This document shows positions 36,490 to 44,670 of a stretch of 64,000 nt of DNA, in pieces. This DNA is from Firmicutes bacterium HGW-Firmicutes-2 (GTDB lineage Bacteria > Bacillota > Clostridia > Lachnospirales > Vallitaleaceae). The number at the start of each line of letters is the position of its first letter. The first letter of the stretch is position 1. Under the pieces are notes generated by a model that saw only the letters and a program-made list of their open reading frames with translations, ran no database searches and was not told the DNA's origin. The position numbers and the translations under genes are program-made. The stretch lies in assembly GCA_002841495.1 (NCBI GenBank), contig PGZV01000001.1, positions 124,001-188,000 on the forward strand, in the 5' to 3' direction.

Positions 36490-38049
36490 ATGTTTAAATT
36501 CATTGAGGAAAAAACAAGAAATAAAATTGTTTTCGTCTTATCTATTTTAATTATTACGGTTATATCCTTGTGGGGTATATGCGCTCCAAATTCTTTGGGA
36601 GAAAAGGCTTCCTCTGCATTTGAATTTTTAGTAACAAGATTTGGTTGGTTTTATTTGCTGTCGGTATCTGTTTTTCTATTTTTCTGTATATATTTGATAT
36701 TCAGCCCATATCGCAATCTGAAGCTTGGAAAAGATGACTCAAAACCTCAATTCTCCAATTTCTCATGGTTTGCTATGCTCTTTAGTGCAGGCATGGCCAT
36801 TGGTCTTATATTTTGGGGTGTGGCAGAACCACTCAGTCATTTTGCCAATCCACCATATGGATTAGCTGAACCTGGTAGTCAAAAGGCTGCAGAATTATCA
36901 CTTCGATTCTCATTTTTTCATTGGGGTTTACATGCTTGGGCCAATTATGCATTGTTTGGTCTTGCTATTGCTTACTTTCAACTTAGAAAAGGATATCCGG
37001 GTCTTGTCAGTAGTATTTTTATACCAATCATTGGAGAGCGGCATGCTAAAGGCGTTATCGGCATGCTAATAGATTTATTAGCCATTTTTGCTACCGTAAC
37101 AGGTATTGCTACAGATTTAGGATTGGGAACGCTTCAGATCAACAGTGGCTTAAATATGCTCTATAATGTACCTGAAACACGAACCGTTCAGGTGATCATC
37201 ATACTCGTAGCGACAGTTTGTTTTATCGCTTCAGCGGTAAAAGGGCTAGATAAAGGTATAAAGAAATTGTCAGTTCTTAATCTGGTATTGTCCATATTTT
37301 TGATTGTTCTAGCAGTTGTAATAGGGCCTCAGTTAGAAATGGCGAAAGGTCTAGTCAAAGGGATCCAAGATTATGGTTTGAATTTTATCGGTGACGGTTT
37401 ACCATGGTTTGCATTGAAGCACCATAGTGATTGGTTGGGTAATTGGACCATTTTCTATTGGGCATGGTGGATTGCTTGGACACCTTTTGTAGGTACTTTC
37501 ATAGCGCGCATTTCATGGGGAAGAACCATAAAGGAATTCATCATTGGTGTTTTGTTTGTACCTACTTTAGGATCTATGGTCTGGTTCTGTGTCTTTGGCG
37601 TGCTTGGCACCCATCAAGGCTTGGAAGTTGCCAAAATGGCCTTATCATCGATTCCGACAGCTTACTTTACCATAATGTCTAAGTACCCTTTAAGTGGCCT
37701 AATTTCTTTTGTCACGGTGTTATTATTATTTATTTTCTTTGTAACTTCTGCAGACTCATCCACCTTTGTTCTTGGCATTTATACATCGGGGGGGAATCCG
37801 AATCCCACAGCAAAAAAGAAGGTGGCTTGGGGTATTACCCAATCTGTGTTAGCTTTGGCACTACTTCTTGCAGGTGGCTTAGAGGTTCTACAAACAGCCA
37901 ATATTGTAGCGGCATTTCCCTTTGCAATCATCATGCTGCTTTCTATTGTGGCTTTAGTGAAGTCATTAAGAGAAGAAGGGGTAGCACAAAAACGTAGATT
38001 GGTTAAGCAAAAAAGTAAGTTCTTATTATTAGATAAAAAAACAGAATAG
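36490..38049 (+). CDS. BCCT-family transporter (betaine/choline type)
   Basis: 519 aa, twelve-helix sodium-coupled transporter. It has the canonical BCCT signature FYWAWWIAWTPFVGTFIARI followed by SWGRTIKEFI, and the GMAIGLIFWGVAEPL block. The C-terminal tail is short and basic, as in relatives. The presence of two dissimilar paralogues side by side suggests different substrates (for example import of betaine or choline versus exchange). Confidence 0.92.
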   Translation: MFKFIEEKTRNKIVFVLSILIITVISLWGICAPNSLGEKASSAFEFLVTRFGWFYLLSVSVFLFFCIYLIFSPYRNLKLGKDDSKPQFSNFSWFAMLFSAGMAIGLIFWGVAEPLSHFANPPYGLAEPGSQKAAELSLRFSFFHWGLHAWANYALFGLAIAYFQLRKGYPGLVSSIFIPIIGERHAKGVIGMLIDLLAIFATVTGIATDLGLGTLQINSGLNMLYNVPETRTVQVIIILVATVCFIASAVKGLDKGIKKLSVLNLVLSIFLIVLAVVIGPQLEMAKGLVKGIQDYGLNFIGDGLPWFALKHHSDWLGNWTIFYWAWWIAWTPFVGTFIARISWGRTIKEFIIGVLFVPTLGSMVWFCVFGVLGTHQGLEVAKMALSSIPTAYFTIMSKYPLSGLISFVTVLLLFIFFVTSADSSTFVLGIYTSGGNPNPTAKKKVAWGITQSVLALALLLAGGLEVLQTANIVAAFPFAIIMLLSIVALVKSLREEGVAQKRRLVKQKSKFLLLDKKTE

Positions 38050-38236
38050 TCGATTGTCGTTTTTGTGCAAAAGAGATATAGTTACAATAACAGTAACGAT
38101 ACAGCAACGATAACCGTCATGATTCAGGTAGTTGGATAGAAAACTGAAGATCAGTAGACTTTTGTAGATGGAGAAAGAATCTTTTCTTTTATTTTGCGTT
38201 CATTTGGATACAGTTAGAAAAGTAGGGGTGTTAAGT

Positions 38237-39082
38237 ATGATTAATAAAAGTCAACAAAGTACGATAATAAATGGAAGTAATAAAAGTCACATATGGAATA
38301 TTCCGGCCTTTCTGGTCATTAGCTTATTAACGGTGATTACAGGGGTTTTGCTTCTGATGGATTTACCAAGGCTTCAATTGTTGGACTATGTTGTAGACTT
38401 GAATGCATTGATTAAAAGTATGTTTACCATATTTTTGGCTTGTGTCATTGGATCAACTATTGGATGGGAGCGGGAAAGTCGTAATAGACCGGCAGGTCTT
38501 AGAACCTACGCTCTGGTATGTATGGGATCGGCACTTGTTATGATTACGTCATTTAGTATTTTCGAAGAATACCATACAGTGGTGAATTCTGACCCTGCTA
38601 GACTCGGTGCCCAAGTTATAAGTGGTATTGGTTTTCTAGGTGCCGGTACCATCATCAGGGACAAGTTTTCAGTTAAGGGACTAACAACAGCTGCTTCACT
38701 TTGGGTTGTGGCTTGTATTGGATTGGCTATTGGATCCGGTATGTACTTAACCAGCATGATTATTAGCATTGTCGTCTATTATATTCTACATAATTTAAGA
38801 TGTATGGAAGACATCAAAGCTGAAAAAATGAACTATGAGATCCTTATTCGATTAAAAGAAGAGAATGGGCAAATAAAAGCCATTCACAAAATTATGGATA
38901 AGTATGAGATTGTTGTTAGAGATATCAACATTGTCTATGGTCAAACCAGTTTTTTGGAAGAGGACAATGAAGACATTAATATTGTAATCCATGCCATGAT
39001 TTTAGATCATTTTATTGATAAATTAATTGTTGAACTAAGCGGTCTAAGTGGCGTTGTTTCACTATCATGTGGTGAGGAGTAA
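38237..39082 (+). CDS. MgtC/SapB-family membrane protein
   Basis: 281 aa with an extra N-terminal helix, then the MgtC core: CVIGSTIGWERESRNRPAG, LRTYALVCMGSALVMITS, GAQVISGIGFLGAGTII and GLTTAASLWVVACIGLAIG. A C-terminal ACT-like domain follows (~215-281). Family members affect Mg2+ homeostasis or the F-ATPase and are not simple transporters. ATG 38237 follows AGGGGTG; the frame is open to 38168. It is the last host gene before the prophage. Confidence 0.88.
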   Translation: MINKSQQSTIINGSNKSHIWNIPAFLVISLLTVITGVLLLMDLPRLQLLDYVVDLNALIKSMFTIFLACVIGSTIGWERESRNRPAGLRTYALVCMGSALVMITSFSIFEEYHTVVNSDPARLGAQVISGIGFLGAGTIIRDKFSVKGLTTAASLWVVACIGLAIGSGMYLTSMIISIVVYYILHNLRCMEDIKAEKMNYEILIRLKEENGQIKAIHKIMDKYEIVVRDINIVYGQTSFLEEDNEDINIVIHAMILDHFIDKLIVELSGLSGVVSLSCGEE

Positions 39083-39127
39083 GAGCCCATGAAAACCCTT
39101 CCACAGTCTGTATAATAACAGTCAAAG

Positions 39128-39176
39128 AAAAAAAGCTGTAAACCCTTATAGAATCAAGGTTTTACAGCTTTTTTCT
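39128..39176. terminator. bidirectional terminator between mgtC and the tRNA-Arg fragment
   Basis: A long stem (AAAAAAGCTGTAAA.CCTT with AAGG.TTTACAGCTTTTTT) has T-runs on both strands. It would end the MgtC-family transcript on + and the tRNA-Arg transcript on -. Confidence 0.85.
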
Positions 39177-39180
39177 TTAA

Positions 39181-39227
39181 CGCACGCAGTAGGACTTGAA
39201 CCCACAACATTCTGATCCGAAGTCAGA
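39181..39227 (-). other. prophage attachment site: 3' part of tRNA-Arg(UCG)
   Basis: On the minus strand a tRNA can be read from the anticodon arm to the end. Anticodon stem-loop TCTGA-CTTCGGA-TCAGA (anticodon TCG), variable loop ATGTT, T-arm GTGGG-TTCAAGT-CCTAC, acceptor strand TGCGTGC plus discriminator G. No CCA is encoded. The sequence upstream of it on that strand has no D-arm or matching acceptor, so the gene is cut in its middle. An integrase gene begins 28 bp away. This is therefore one att half (duplicate core), with the intact tRNA expected at the other prophage end. Confidence 0.82.
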
Positions 39228-39254
39228 GTGTTGAAATGGCTGAATCCGTTGTTA

Positions 39255-40406
39255 TCAAGTAGCTTGATGGATTTCGTTTTGTTCTTTGACCTTGTTTTGA
39301 CCTGTTGAACTTTGATTTACTTTACTTAAAAAAGCATCAATTTTAGATTTATCCGTTGTGTTTGATTCGTCTAAATGAGTGTAAATACTCAATGTTGTGT
39401 TGATGTCCGAATGGCCCAAGAGATATTGAGCCTTCTTAATATCAACTTCCGCATAATACAGCATAGTTGCATATTCATGCCTTAATTGATGCGCTGTTAT
39501 ATTAATGACTTGAAGATTAGGTGTACCACCAGCTGCAGCATTGACCTTTCTTTTTATACTTTCCCAAAAGGCTCTATAAGAATCTTGAGTCATCAACTCA
39601 CCTTTTGAGTTTGTAAATAAGTTAAATTCAACTGTATCAATATAATTCGATATTATATCTATCGCAATATCAGGTATATGCACACGTCTAAAACCTACCG
39701 CCTTGGGGTCCTTAAAGAATGGCTTCCGCTCTTTGAAGTATATGGCCTTATTAATATCTATTTCTCTCTTTTCGAGATCTACATCACGCCTATTTAGTGC
39801 CAATAATTCACCACGCCTTAATCCGCAGTACCTTGCAATAGTAACAAAAGCAAGGTGTTTGGGTGGTAAGTCAGAACGATCTAGCGCTTTTCTTTCCGAA
39901 TCAGTTAGCATTCCTTTCTTACTCTTGACCTTCTCAGGCATTTCAACGGCATCCATCGGATTCTGATATATTATCTTTAGTTGGATGGCCTTTTTTAATA
40001 TTGCATTATAAGTCATGCCGATCTGTTCAACTGTCCTAGTCATACCCTTATTGTGTCTGTCATTAATTAGAGATTGTATATGGTGTGTTTTGAGCTCCAT
40101 TATAGGGATACTTTCATGATCTTTGATATGGCATCTAATTATAATGTCATACATACGCCATGTGTTATAGCTCTTATTGGTCTTGTAATCCTTTAGCCAC
40201 TGATCGGACCATGTTCCTACCGTATACCCTTGATTATCAAGGACTATACCTTTTGCCAACAGGCTTTTCATCTCTGCTTTCTTTTCGTCAAGTTCTCTTA
40301 TAGTATGAGCATATATTGATTTTGTCTTTGGTCTGCCATCTTCATGGTAGCCTATTCTGATGTCGGCCTTATATCGTCCGTCAGCTCTTTTCTTGTACCT
40401 TGCCAT
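39255..40406 (-). CDS. int: phage tyrosine integrase
   Basis: 383-aa site-specific recombinase. An N-terminal AP2-like arm-binding domain (GRYKADIRIGYHEDGRPKT) precedes a SAM-like core-binding domain. The catalytic domain has Arg (ARYCGLRRGELLALN), HQLRHEYATMLY (His-x-x-Arg), the LLGHSDINTTLSIYTH His and the nucleophile Tyr. It lies next to the tRNA-Arg fragment, which is its expected target. Confidence 0.95.
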   Translation of the reverse strand: MARYKKRADGRYKADIRIGYHEDGRPKTKSIYAHTIRELDEKKAEMKSLLAKGIVLDNQGYTVGTWSDQWLKDYKTNKSYNTWRMYDIIIRCHIKDHESIPIMELKTHHIQSLINDRHNKGMTRTVEQIGMTYNAILKKAIQLKIIYQNPMDAVEMPEKVKSKKGMLTDSERKALDRSDLPPKHLAFVTIARYCGLRRGELLALNRRDVDLEKREIDINKAIYFKERKPFFKDPKAVGFRRVHIPDIAIDIISNYIDTVEFNLFTNSKGELMTQDSYRAFWESIKRKVNAAAGGTPNLQVINITAHQLRHEYATMLYYAEVDIKKAQYLLGHSDINTTLSIYTHLDESNTTDKSKIDAFLSKVNQSSTGQNKVKEQNEIHQAT

Positions 40407-40418
40407 ACTCTCAGCTCC

Positions 40419-40865
40419 TTAAAAGTGCTCTAATACTCCAAATGGTTCAAAATTCACAACATACTTATCATCTATGCGATAAAATAAACCATACCTACGC
40501 TTGTAATAATTAATTGATTCCGTCAGAAATTCTTCCGTGATGCCCAGGTATTCCAGTAGATCTTCTTTTGTAGAACATCTAGCTTTATAAGCTTCTACAA
40601 TCCTATTTAAAGATGCAACCTTTTCGTATCCCCATGCTCTGGCTCTATGTTCCTGTTTCCGATTGGATAAATCCTTTTGGTTCAGGATATCTCCACTCGA
40701 TGTGTAGTAATGGCCTAATTCTTCAGCTAAGACGCATACCTTTTCTGTGCTGCTGATGTACTTGCTGATTCCTATTATTCCATCTGCATAAAGCCCCTTA
40801 ACTTTCATGTCGATTTCATAAATATCATCAAGTCCACTGTCAATGATCAGTTCCTCAAACGTCAT
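40419..40865 (-). CDS. ImmA/IrrE-family metallopeptidase
   Basis: 148 aa. The motif VCVLAEELGHYYTSSGDI corresponds to the zinc-site region of ImmA-type proteases that cleave CI-like repressors, though the first ligand of the usual HExxH is replaced (EELGHYY form, common in phage copies). It is in the leftward lysogeny operon with the repressor, consistent with anti-repression at induction. Confidence 0.82.
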   Translation of the reverse strand: MTFEELIIDSGLDDIYEIDMKVKGLYADGIIGISKYISSTEKVCVLAEELGHYYTSSGDILNQKDLSNRKQEHRARAWGYEKVASLNRIVEAYKARCSTKEDLLEYLGITEEFLTESINYYKRRYGLFYRIDDKYVVNFEPFGVLEHF

Positions 40866-40882
40866 TTATTCACCCCTTAAAT

Positions 40883-41665
40883 CTACTTATATGCTACAAA
40901 AGTTATACTTTTAGAAGACCAAAAATTTGGACTATAAATTATCTCCAGCTTTTTCCAGTCAACTGGGACTTCATAAGCTATAGCGCCGTTCATTTTCTTA
41001 CCTTCAGCAACACTACCATCCAAAGTCTTATTTGCATCATCTAAAAGAGTTCCTGGAAAGGTTTGGTTGATACTATAATCATCGCAATATGCTTCAAAAC
41101 TAAGCATTGAACTGACAGTTATGTCAGTTGTACTATTGTTTTCAATGGTGAAATCGCAAATAATGAAGACATATCCGTCAGCAGGTTTATTATATTGAGT
41201 ACCTTCACTTTCTACTGCAGAATTATAAGTAACTAAAACATCTCTAAAGTTTGCGGTTTCACCTAATTCAAAAACAACTTTTTCTGTATCTTCAACTCGT
41301 TTAACTTCATTTGTACTACTCTCTTTAGGTGGATCAGCAACTTCTTCTTCAATTAAAGCATCGCTTTGTGTTGATTCGGTAGCAGTATTATCATTTGTAT
41401 TAGTTACTTTTAGAGACGTTGATTCTGCATCTTTACTAGCTAAGTCGTTATCCGTCGTACTACTTCCTGCAGAATACAATGCCACAAAAGCCAGTATAAA
41501 AAATGCTACTGACATGACTTCAAACTTAATGATTTTACTTCGACTATATGGTGGCTGTGGAACAAACACCTTTGGACTTATCATCCCAATAACAAAAAGA
41601 ATAAACATTATAATACTAAGAAACCCAAAAATAAAAAATAATGAACCACCTATTACTCCTGACAT
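40883..41665 (-). CDS. DUF4352-type membrane protein of the lysogeny module
   Basis: 260 aa. Two hydrophobic segments at ~residues 7-28 and 47-68, a low-complexity Ser/Thr/Glu linker (~70-125), and a C-terminal immunoglobulin-like domain. The domain (FELGETANFRDVLVTYNSAV; GYVFIICDFTIENNS) matches the DUF4352 pattern. The domain is expected outside the membrane. Its position between repressor and integrase means it is expressed in the lysogen; a superinfection-exclusion or host-surface role is a guess. Confidence 0.7.
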   Translation of the reverse strand: MSGVIGGSLFFIFGFLSIIMFILFVIGMISPKVFVPQPPYSRSKIIKFEVMSVAFFILAFVALYSAGSSTTDNDLASKDAESTSLKVTNTNDNTATESTQSDALIEEEVADPPKESSTNEVKRVEDTEKVVFELGETANFRDVLVTYNSAVESEGTQYNKPADGYVFIICDFTIENNSTTDITVSSMLSFEAYCDDYSINQTFPGTLLDDANKTLDGSVAEGKKMNGAIAYEVPVDWKKLEIIYSPNFWSSKSITFVAYK

Positions 41666-41698
41666 ATTTAATACCTCCCCTTGATAATTATGTAAAGT

Positions 41699-42034
41699 TT
41701 ATTGTTTCCTTTTGCTTCTAACAAATTGTTTGAACGCCTCTATCTCATCCAGTTCCTCATCTGTCCATTCATCCCCATCATGATGTGCTGCTATAGTTTG
41801 GATATCGTCTTGTTTATCTTCCCACCCCATTAGGTATGCGGCACTTGTGTTTAAAGCTTTTGCAAAGTGTTCTATTTTTTCAATACTTAATGACTTTATA
41901 TCTCCATCTTCATATCTTTTTACGGTACTTTCATGAAGAGATACTAAGAGTCCTATCTCTGCTCTAGTCAATCCTTTAGATGTTCTTTCTTTAAAAAGCC
42001 TTTTGCCTACTTCTATGTTATATTCCTGACTCAT
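41699..42034 (-). CDS. CI-like XRE-family repressor
   Basis: 111 aa with one N-terminal helix-turn-helix (RAEIGLLVSLHESTVKRYEDGDIKSLS), and a short acidic C-terminus without a peptidase domain. It is divergent from the Cro-like gene across a 174-bp operator region. It probably maintains lysogeny and is the likely target of the ImmA-like protease. Confidence 0.86.
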   Translation of the reverse strand: MSQEYNIEVGKRLFKERTSKGLTRAEIGLLVSLHESTVKRYEDGDIKSLSIEKIEHFAKALNTSAAYLMGWEDKQDDIQTIAAHHDGDEWTDEELDEIEAFKQFVRSKRKQ

Positions 42035-42059
42035 AAGATACCTCCTATATAATACTTAA

Positions 42060-42190
42060 TAATATTGTACTACTAAAATTACTGGCGTGCAAGAAATATG
42101 TAATAATAAGTAAAAAAACTTGCATACGAGTATTGACAACTTGCACAGAGGTATGCTAACATTCAAACATAACTTGCACAGCGTGCATGA
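42060..42190. promoter_or_regulatory. prophage immunity operator/promoter region
   Basis: TTGCA half-sites recur between the divergent repressor genes: GCGTGCAAG (complement, ~42084), CTTGCATACG (~42118), CTTGCACAG (~42140) and CTTGCACAGCGTGCATG (~42173, a full dyad). TTGACA at 42133-42138 with TAACAT 18 bp on is a candidate rightward promoter, overlapped by these sites. Confidence 0.65.
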
Positions 42191-42208
42191 AATGAAAAGA
42201 GGTGAACT

Positions 42209-42451
42209 ATGGATATTCAAAAATTAAAAGGAAAACTTCTTGAGCGTGGTAAGACATATGCTGATTGTGCTGCACACTTAGGGATAAGCGTTACAACTAT
42301 TAGTAATAAGTTGAATGACAAATCAATACTCGATATTTCGGAAGCCAATGATCTCTCTGATTATTTAGAGTTAACCGAAAGAGAGAGAATTGATATTTTT
42401 TTACCGACACGCTTGCATGACATGCAAGAAAAGCAAGGAAAGGACGTGTAA
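42209..42451 (+). CDS. Cro-like XRE-family regulator
   Basis: 80 aa, a single helix-turn-helix (YADCAAHLGISVTTISNKLN). First gene of the rightward early operon, with AGAGGTG ahead of the ATG. Its place opposite the CI-like repressor supports a Cro or anti-repressor role. Confidence 0.82.
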   Translation: MDIQKLKGKLLERGKTYADCAAHLGISVTTISNKLNDKSILDISEANDLSDYLELTERERIDIFLPTRLHDMQEKQGKDV

Positions 42452-42453
42452 GA

Positions 42454-42633
42454 ATGTACGAAAAGCGGTTCATGAGCATAACGGAATTGTGCAAGACTGG
42501 CTTACCAAGAAAAATGCTTAATCGCTTGTGTCACGTAAAGGATGCACCAGTGGTTAGGACAAGCCAAACCGCAAACGGCAAGTATTTAATTGACACAAGT
42601 AAACTGGATGATTTTATAAGGAGAATAAGCTGA
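42454..42633 (+). CDS. excisionase-like small DNA-binding protein
   Basis: 59 aa. Begins MYEKRFMSITELCKTGLPRK and ends with YLIDTSKLDDFI, which is the layout of short phage excisionase/MerR-type helix-turn-helix proteins (specify the motif, then substitute a wing and D-F-x helix). It starts 2 bp after the Cro-like gene. Function by size, position and pattern only. Confidence 0.6.
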   Translation: MYEKRFMSITELCKTGLPRKMLNRLCHVKDAPVVRTSQTANGKYLIDTSKLDDFIRRIS

Positions 42634-42647
42634 TGAAAGGATAGGAC

Positions 42648-42836
42648 ATGACAACAGATAAAATTCTAGAAGAAGCATTGATTTCTGGTATCAAAGCTAC
42701 TAAAGAACTACTATCAATGGCTAAAGCAGCAGGAGACAAGAATAGAATTACTTGGTGCAACAGAATAATAAAAGATGAAGAACAAGACCTGAGAGATCTT
42801 CAGATAAAGATGAAAGAAAGTAGGGATAGATCATGA
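42648..42836 (+). CDS. small hypothetical phage protein
   Basis: 62 aa, mostly helical and charged. No family is recognised. Its stop codon overlaps the next start (ATGA), so it is translationally coupled. Confidence 0.6.
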   Translation: MTTDKILEEALISGIKATKELLSMAKAAGDKNRITWCNRIIKDEEQDLRDLQIKMKESRDRS

Positions 42837-42943
42837 CAGCTAAATGCACCAAATGCCTTCATGTATGGAATATAAGTGTTCACAAGAAAGCTAAGCATCT
42901 TAAGAAATATGTCTGTCCAACTTGTGCAACAAGAAAGAGGTGA
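42833..42943 (+). CDS. tiny zinc-ribbon-like protein
   Basis: 36 aa with two CxxC pairs (CTKC near the start, CPTC near the end) separated by 24 basic residues, a minimal zinc knuckle. It is coupled to the preceding gene by ATGA overlap and ends just before the next regulator. Nucleic-acid binding is plausible. Confidence 0.55.
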   Translation: MTAKCTKCLHVWNISVHKKAKHLKKYVCPTCATRKR

Positions 42944-42948
42944 GCTCT

Positions 42949-43560
42949 TTGACTACAGGTGAAAATATAAAAAGGCTTCGAAAAGAACGCGGACTTACAC
43001 AAAAAAAATTGGGTGAATTGTCCGGAATAAATGAAGTTCAAATAAGACAATATGAGCTTGGAAGAGCTAATCCAAAACTCGATACATTGAAAAAACTCTG
43101 CTCGGCCTTAAACGTAACATTGCATGAAGTTTTAGATGATAACTGGGATGAGATGAATGAAGAAAAGAAAATGGGATTTAAAGAGAATCTTCAAAAACTA
43201 CTTGATGAAAATAATTTAAACGTTTCACAACTTGCTGATCTTATCGGCATCCCAAAAAACACGCTTTATACCATAATGTCTAGAAATAGCACAAGAATTG
43301 ACTTTCGTATACTTGAAAAAATCGCAAAAGCTTTTTCAGTTACCATTGAAGAGCTGATAAGCGATGAATATGAACATAAGGATGTAAGCATATCTAAAGA
43401 GTTAAACAGAATAAGAAGCAAAAAGCTACAGAAAATAATGAAACCGATACAGGACTTTATGAATGAGGAGTGTTGCCCTCACGATATGTTGGTTATCCAA
43501 CGAGGCAATGCACAACTGTTTTCGGGAGAACTATCAATTAGGCTTGATATCTTGGATTAA
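42949..43560 (+). CDS. regulator with two XRE helix-turn-helix domains
   Basis: 203 aa. HTH 1 (residues ~5-60: LRKERGLTQKKLGELSGINE) and HTH 2 (~68-125: VSQLADLIGIPKNTLYTIMS), then a 70-residue tail without a known domain. TTG 42949 is chosen because AGAGGTGAG precedes it; the frame is open to 42922. It may be a second-level early regulator. Confidence 0.75.
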   Translation: MTTGENIKRLRKERGLTQKKLGELSGINEVQIRQYELGRANPKLDTLKKLCSALNVTLHEVLDDNWDEMNEEKKMGFKENLQKLLDENNLNVSQLADLIGIPKNTLYTIMSRNSTRIDFRILEKIAKAFSVTIEELISDEYEHKDVSISKELNRIRSKKLQKIMKPIQDFMNEECCPHDMLVIQRGNAQLFSGELSIRLDILD

Positions 43561-43577
43561 TAAGAAAGAGGTGAAAG

Positions 43578-43763
43578 ATGAATCATAAACTAGTAATGGC
43601 AGCATGGACCGTCACGATCATCATAATCATGGCACTTGTAATGGTAGTTCCAATTGAAGCCATTAAAGTCATGAGACAAACAGTACTCGAGTACTTTGGC
43701 CTTACATTATTCGCACTGGTCCTATTGTTGTTTGGATGCGAAGTGTGGAGCTGGAGGCATTAA
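43578..43763 (+). CDS. small membrane protein
   Basis: 61 aa with two hydrophobic helices (residues ~5-25 and ~38-56) and a GAGGTG ribosome site. No family is recognised. A hairpin follows. Confidence 0.6.
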   Translation: MNHKLVMAAWTVTIIIIMALVMVVPIEAIKVMRQTVLEYFGLTLFALVLLLFGCEVWSWRH

Positions 43764-43775
43764 AAAAAGTCCACC

Positions 43776-43823
43776 AAGAAGAAATGGCAGACCCTAGACA
43801 AGTTGATTGTACCATTTCTTCTT
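43776..43823 (+). terminator. hairpin between early genes
   Basis: A 12-bp perfect stem AAGAAGAAATGG/CCATTTCTTCTT has a 24-nt loop and is followed by TATG. It is a weak or antitermination-controlled terminator within the early operon. Confidence 0.5.
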
Positions 43824-43849
43824 TATGAAATCAAGAAAAGGAGAACCTT

Positions 43850-44443
43850 ATGAGTAGGGAACTAGATCCGGATGCGTTATTCCGTGAAATCGATAGTAGG
43901 CAAGATGAAAAAGTTAAATCCATTGGCTACATGTTAGATGAAAGAGAGGAACGAAGAATGAAATATGATTATGTTGCTATTGCTAGAGAGTTAATACATA
44001 AGTTTCCCAGATTTGATAATAATCTAGTTAAAAAGATGTTAGACCTAAAATCAATGACTAATTTTTATATCTTAAAAATTGAAAAAGCCATCAATGATGA
44101 AGGTTACGATCTTATTAAAATTGGTACTGGTTACTACGAAATCAAGATAAATGAAGAAACAAAGGAAGTCCTTGAATTCATAGACAAGGATAAGAAGGAG
44201 CGTGTTGAAAGTGTTGAAGTGGTTAAAGCGGAAGTTGAGACTAAGACGGTTGAAGAAGTAGTTGTAGCTGAAGAATTTATGATGCAAGAAGGACAGGTAA
44301 TTGATCCAACTCTTGCATTGCTGAAAAATGCTATCAAAGAGCCAGAGAAGCTAATTGAAATGAACCATTTCTTTGTATCTCAAGGAATTGGACTTGCTTT
44401 TGTGATTAAAGACGTAGAATTAGTAGAGAGGGGAAAGCGCTAA
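43850..44443 (+). CDS. hypothetical phage protein
   Basis: 197 aa, acidic, with a Val/Glu-rich stretch (~117-143). No domain is recognised. The ATG follows AAAGGAGAA. It overlaps the next gene by 1 bp (TAATG). Confidence 0.6.
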   Translation: MSRELDPDALFREIDSRQDEKVKSIGYMLDEREERRMKYDYVAIARELIHKFPRFDNNLVKKMLDLKSMTNFYILKIEKAINDEGYDLIKIGTGYYEIKINEETKEVLEFIDKDKKERVESVEVVKAEVETKTVEEVVVAEEFMMQEGQVIDPTLALLKNAIKEPEKLIEMNHFFVSQGIGLAFVIKDVELVERGKR

Positions 44444-44670
44444 TGATAAGCACGACTTTATTTATACAAACAAATAATCACGAGTACATAACGGTTGACA
44501 CAGATTTGGAATTTAATATGGCAATTGACTTAGTTTTAAAGAAAGGTACCTATTGCCTTGTACGACGTATTGTATCAACCCAAGAAGATTATTGCAATAG
44601 ACGTAACTGGAAATACAATCGAGTTCTTAGGAGAAGAAATCTAGGAGGTTTATATGAGTTTAAAGATTAA
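44443..44670 (+). CDS. hypothetical phage protein
   Basis: 75 aa. Overlaps the previous gene by 1 bp and the following ATPase gene by 17 bp. The AGGAGG for the ATPase lies inside its end. No family is recognised. Confidence 0.55.
   Translation: MISTTLFIQTNNHEYITVDTDLEFNMAIDLVLKKGTYCLVRRIVSTQEDYCNRRNWKYNRVLRRRNLGGLYEFKD

Noticed and set aside
39181-39227. Complete tRNA gene
   Set aside because: Only the anticodon arm, variable loop, T-arm and 3' acceptor strand are present; no D-arm or 5' acceptor strand.
40419-42034. Toxin-antitoxin system (ImmA-like protease plus XRE protein)
   Set aside because: The position between integrase and divergent Cro-like gene fits phage immunity control better.
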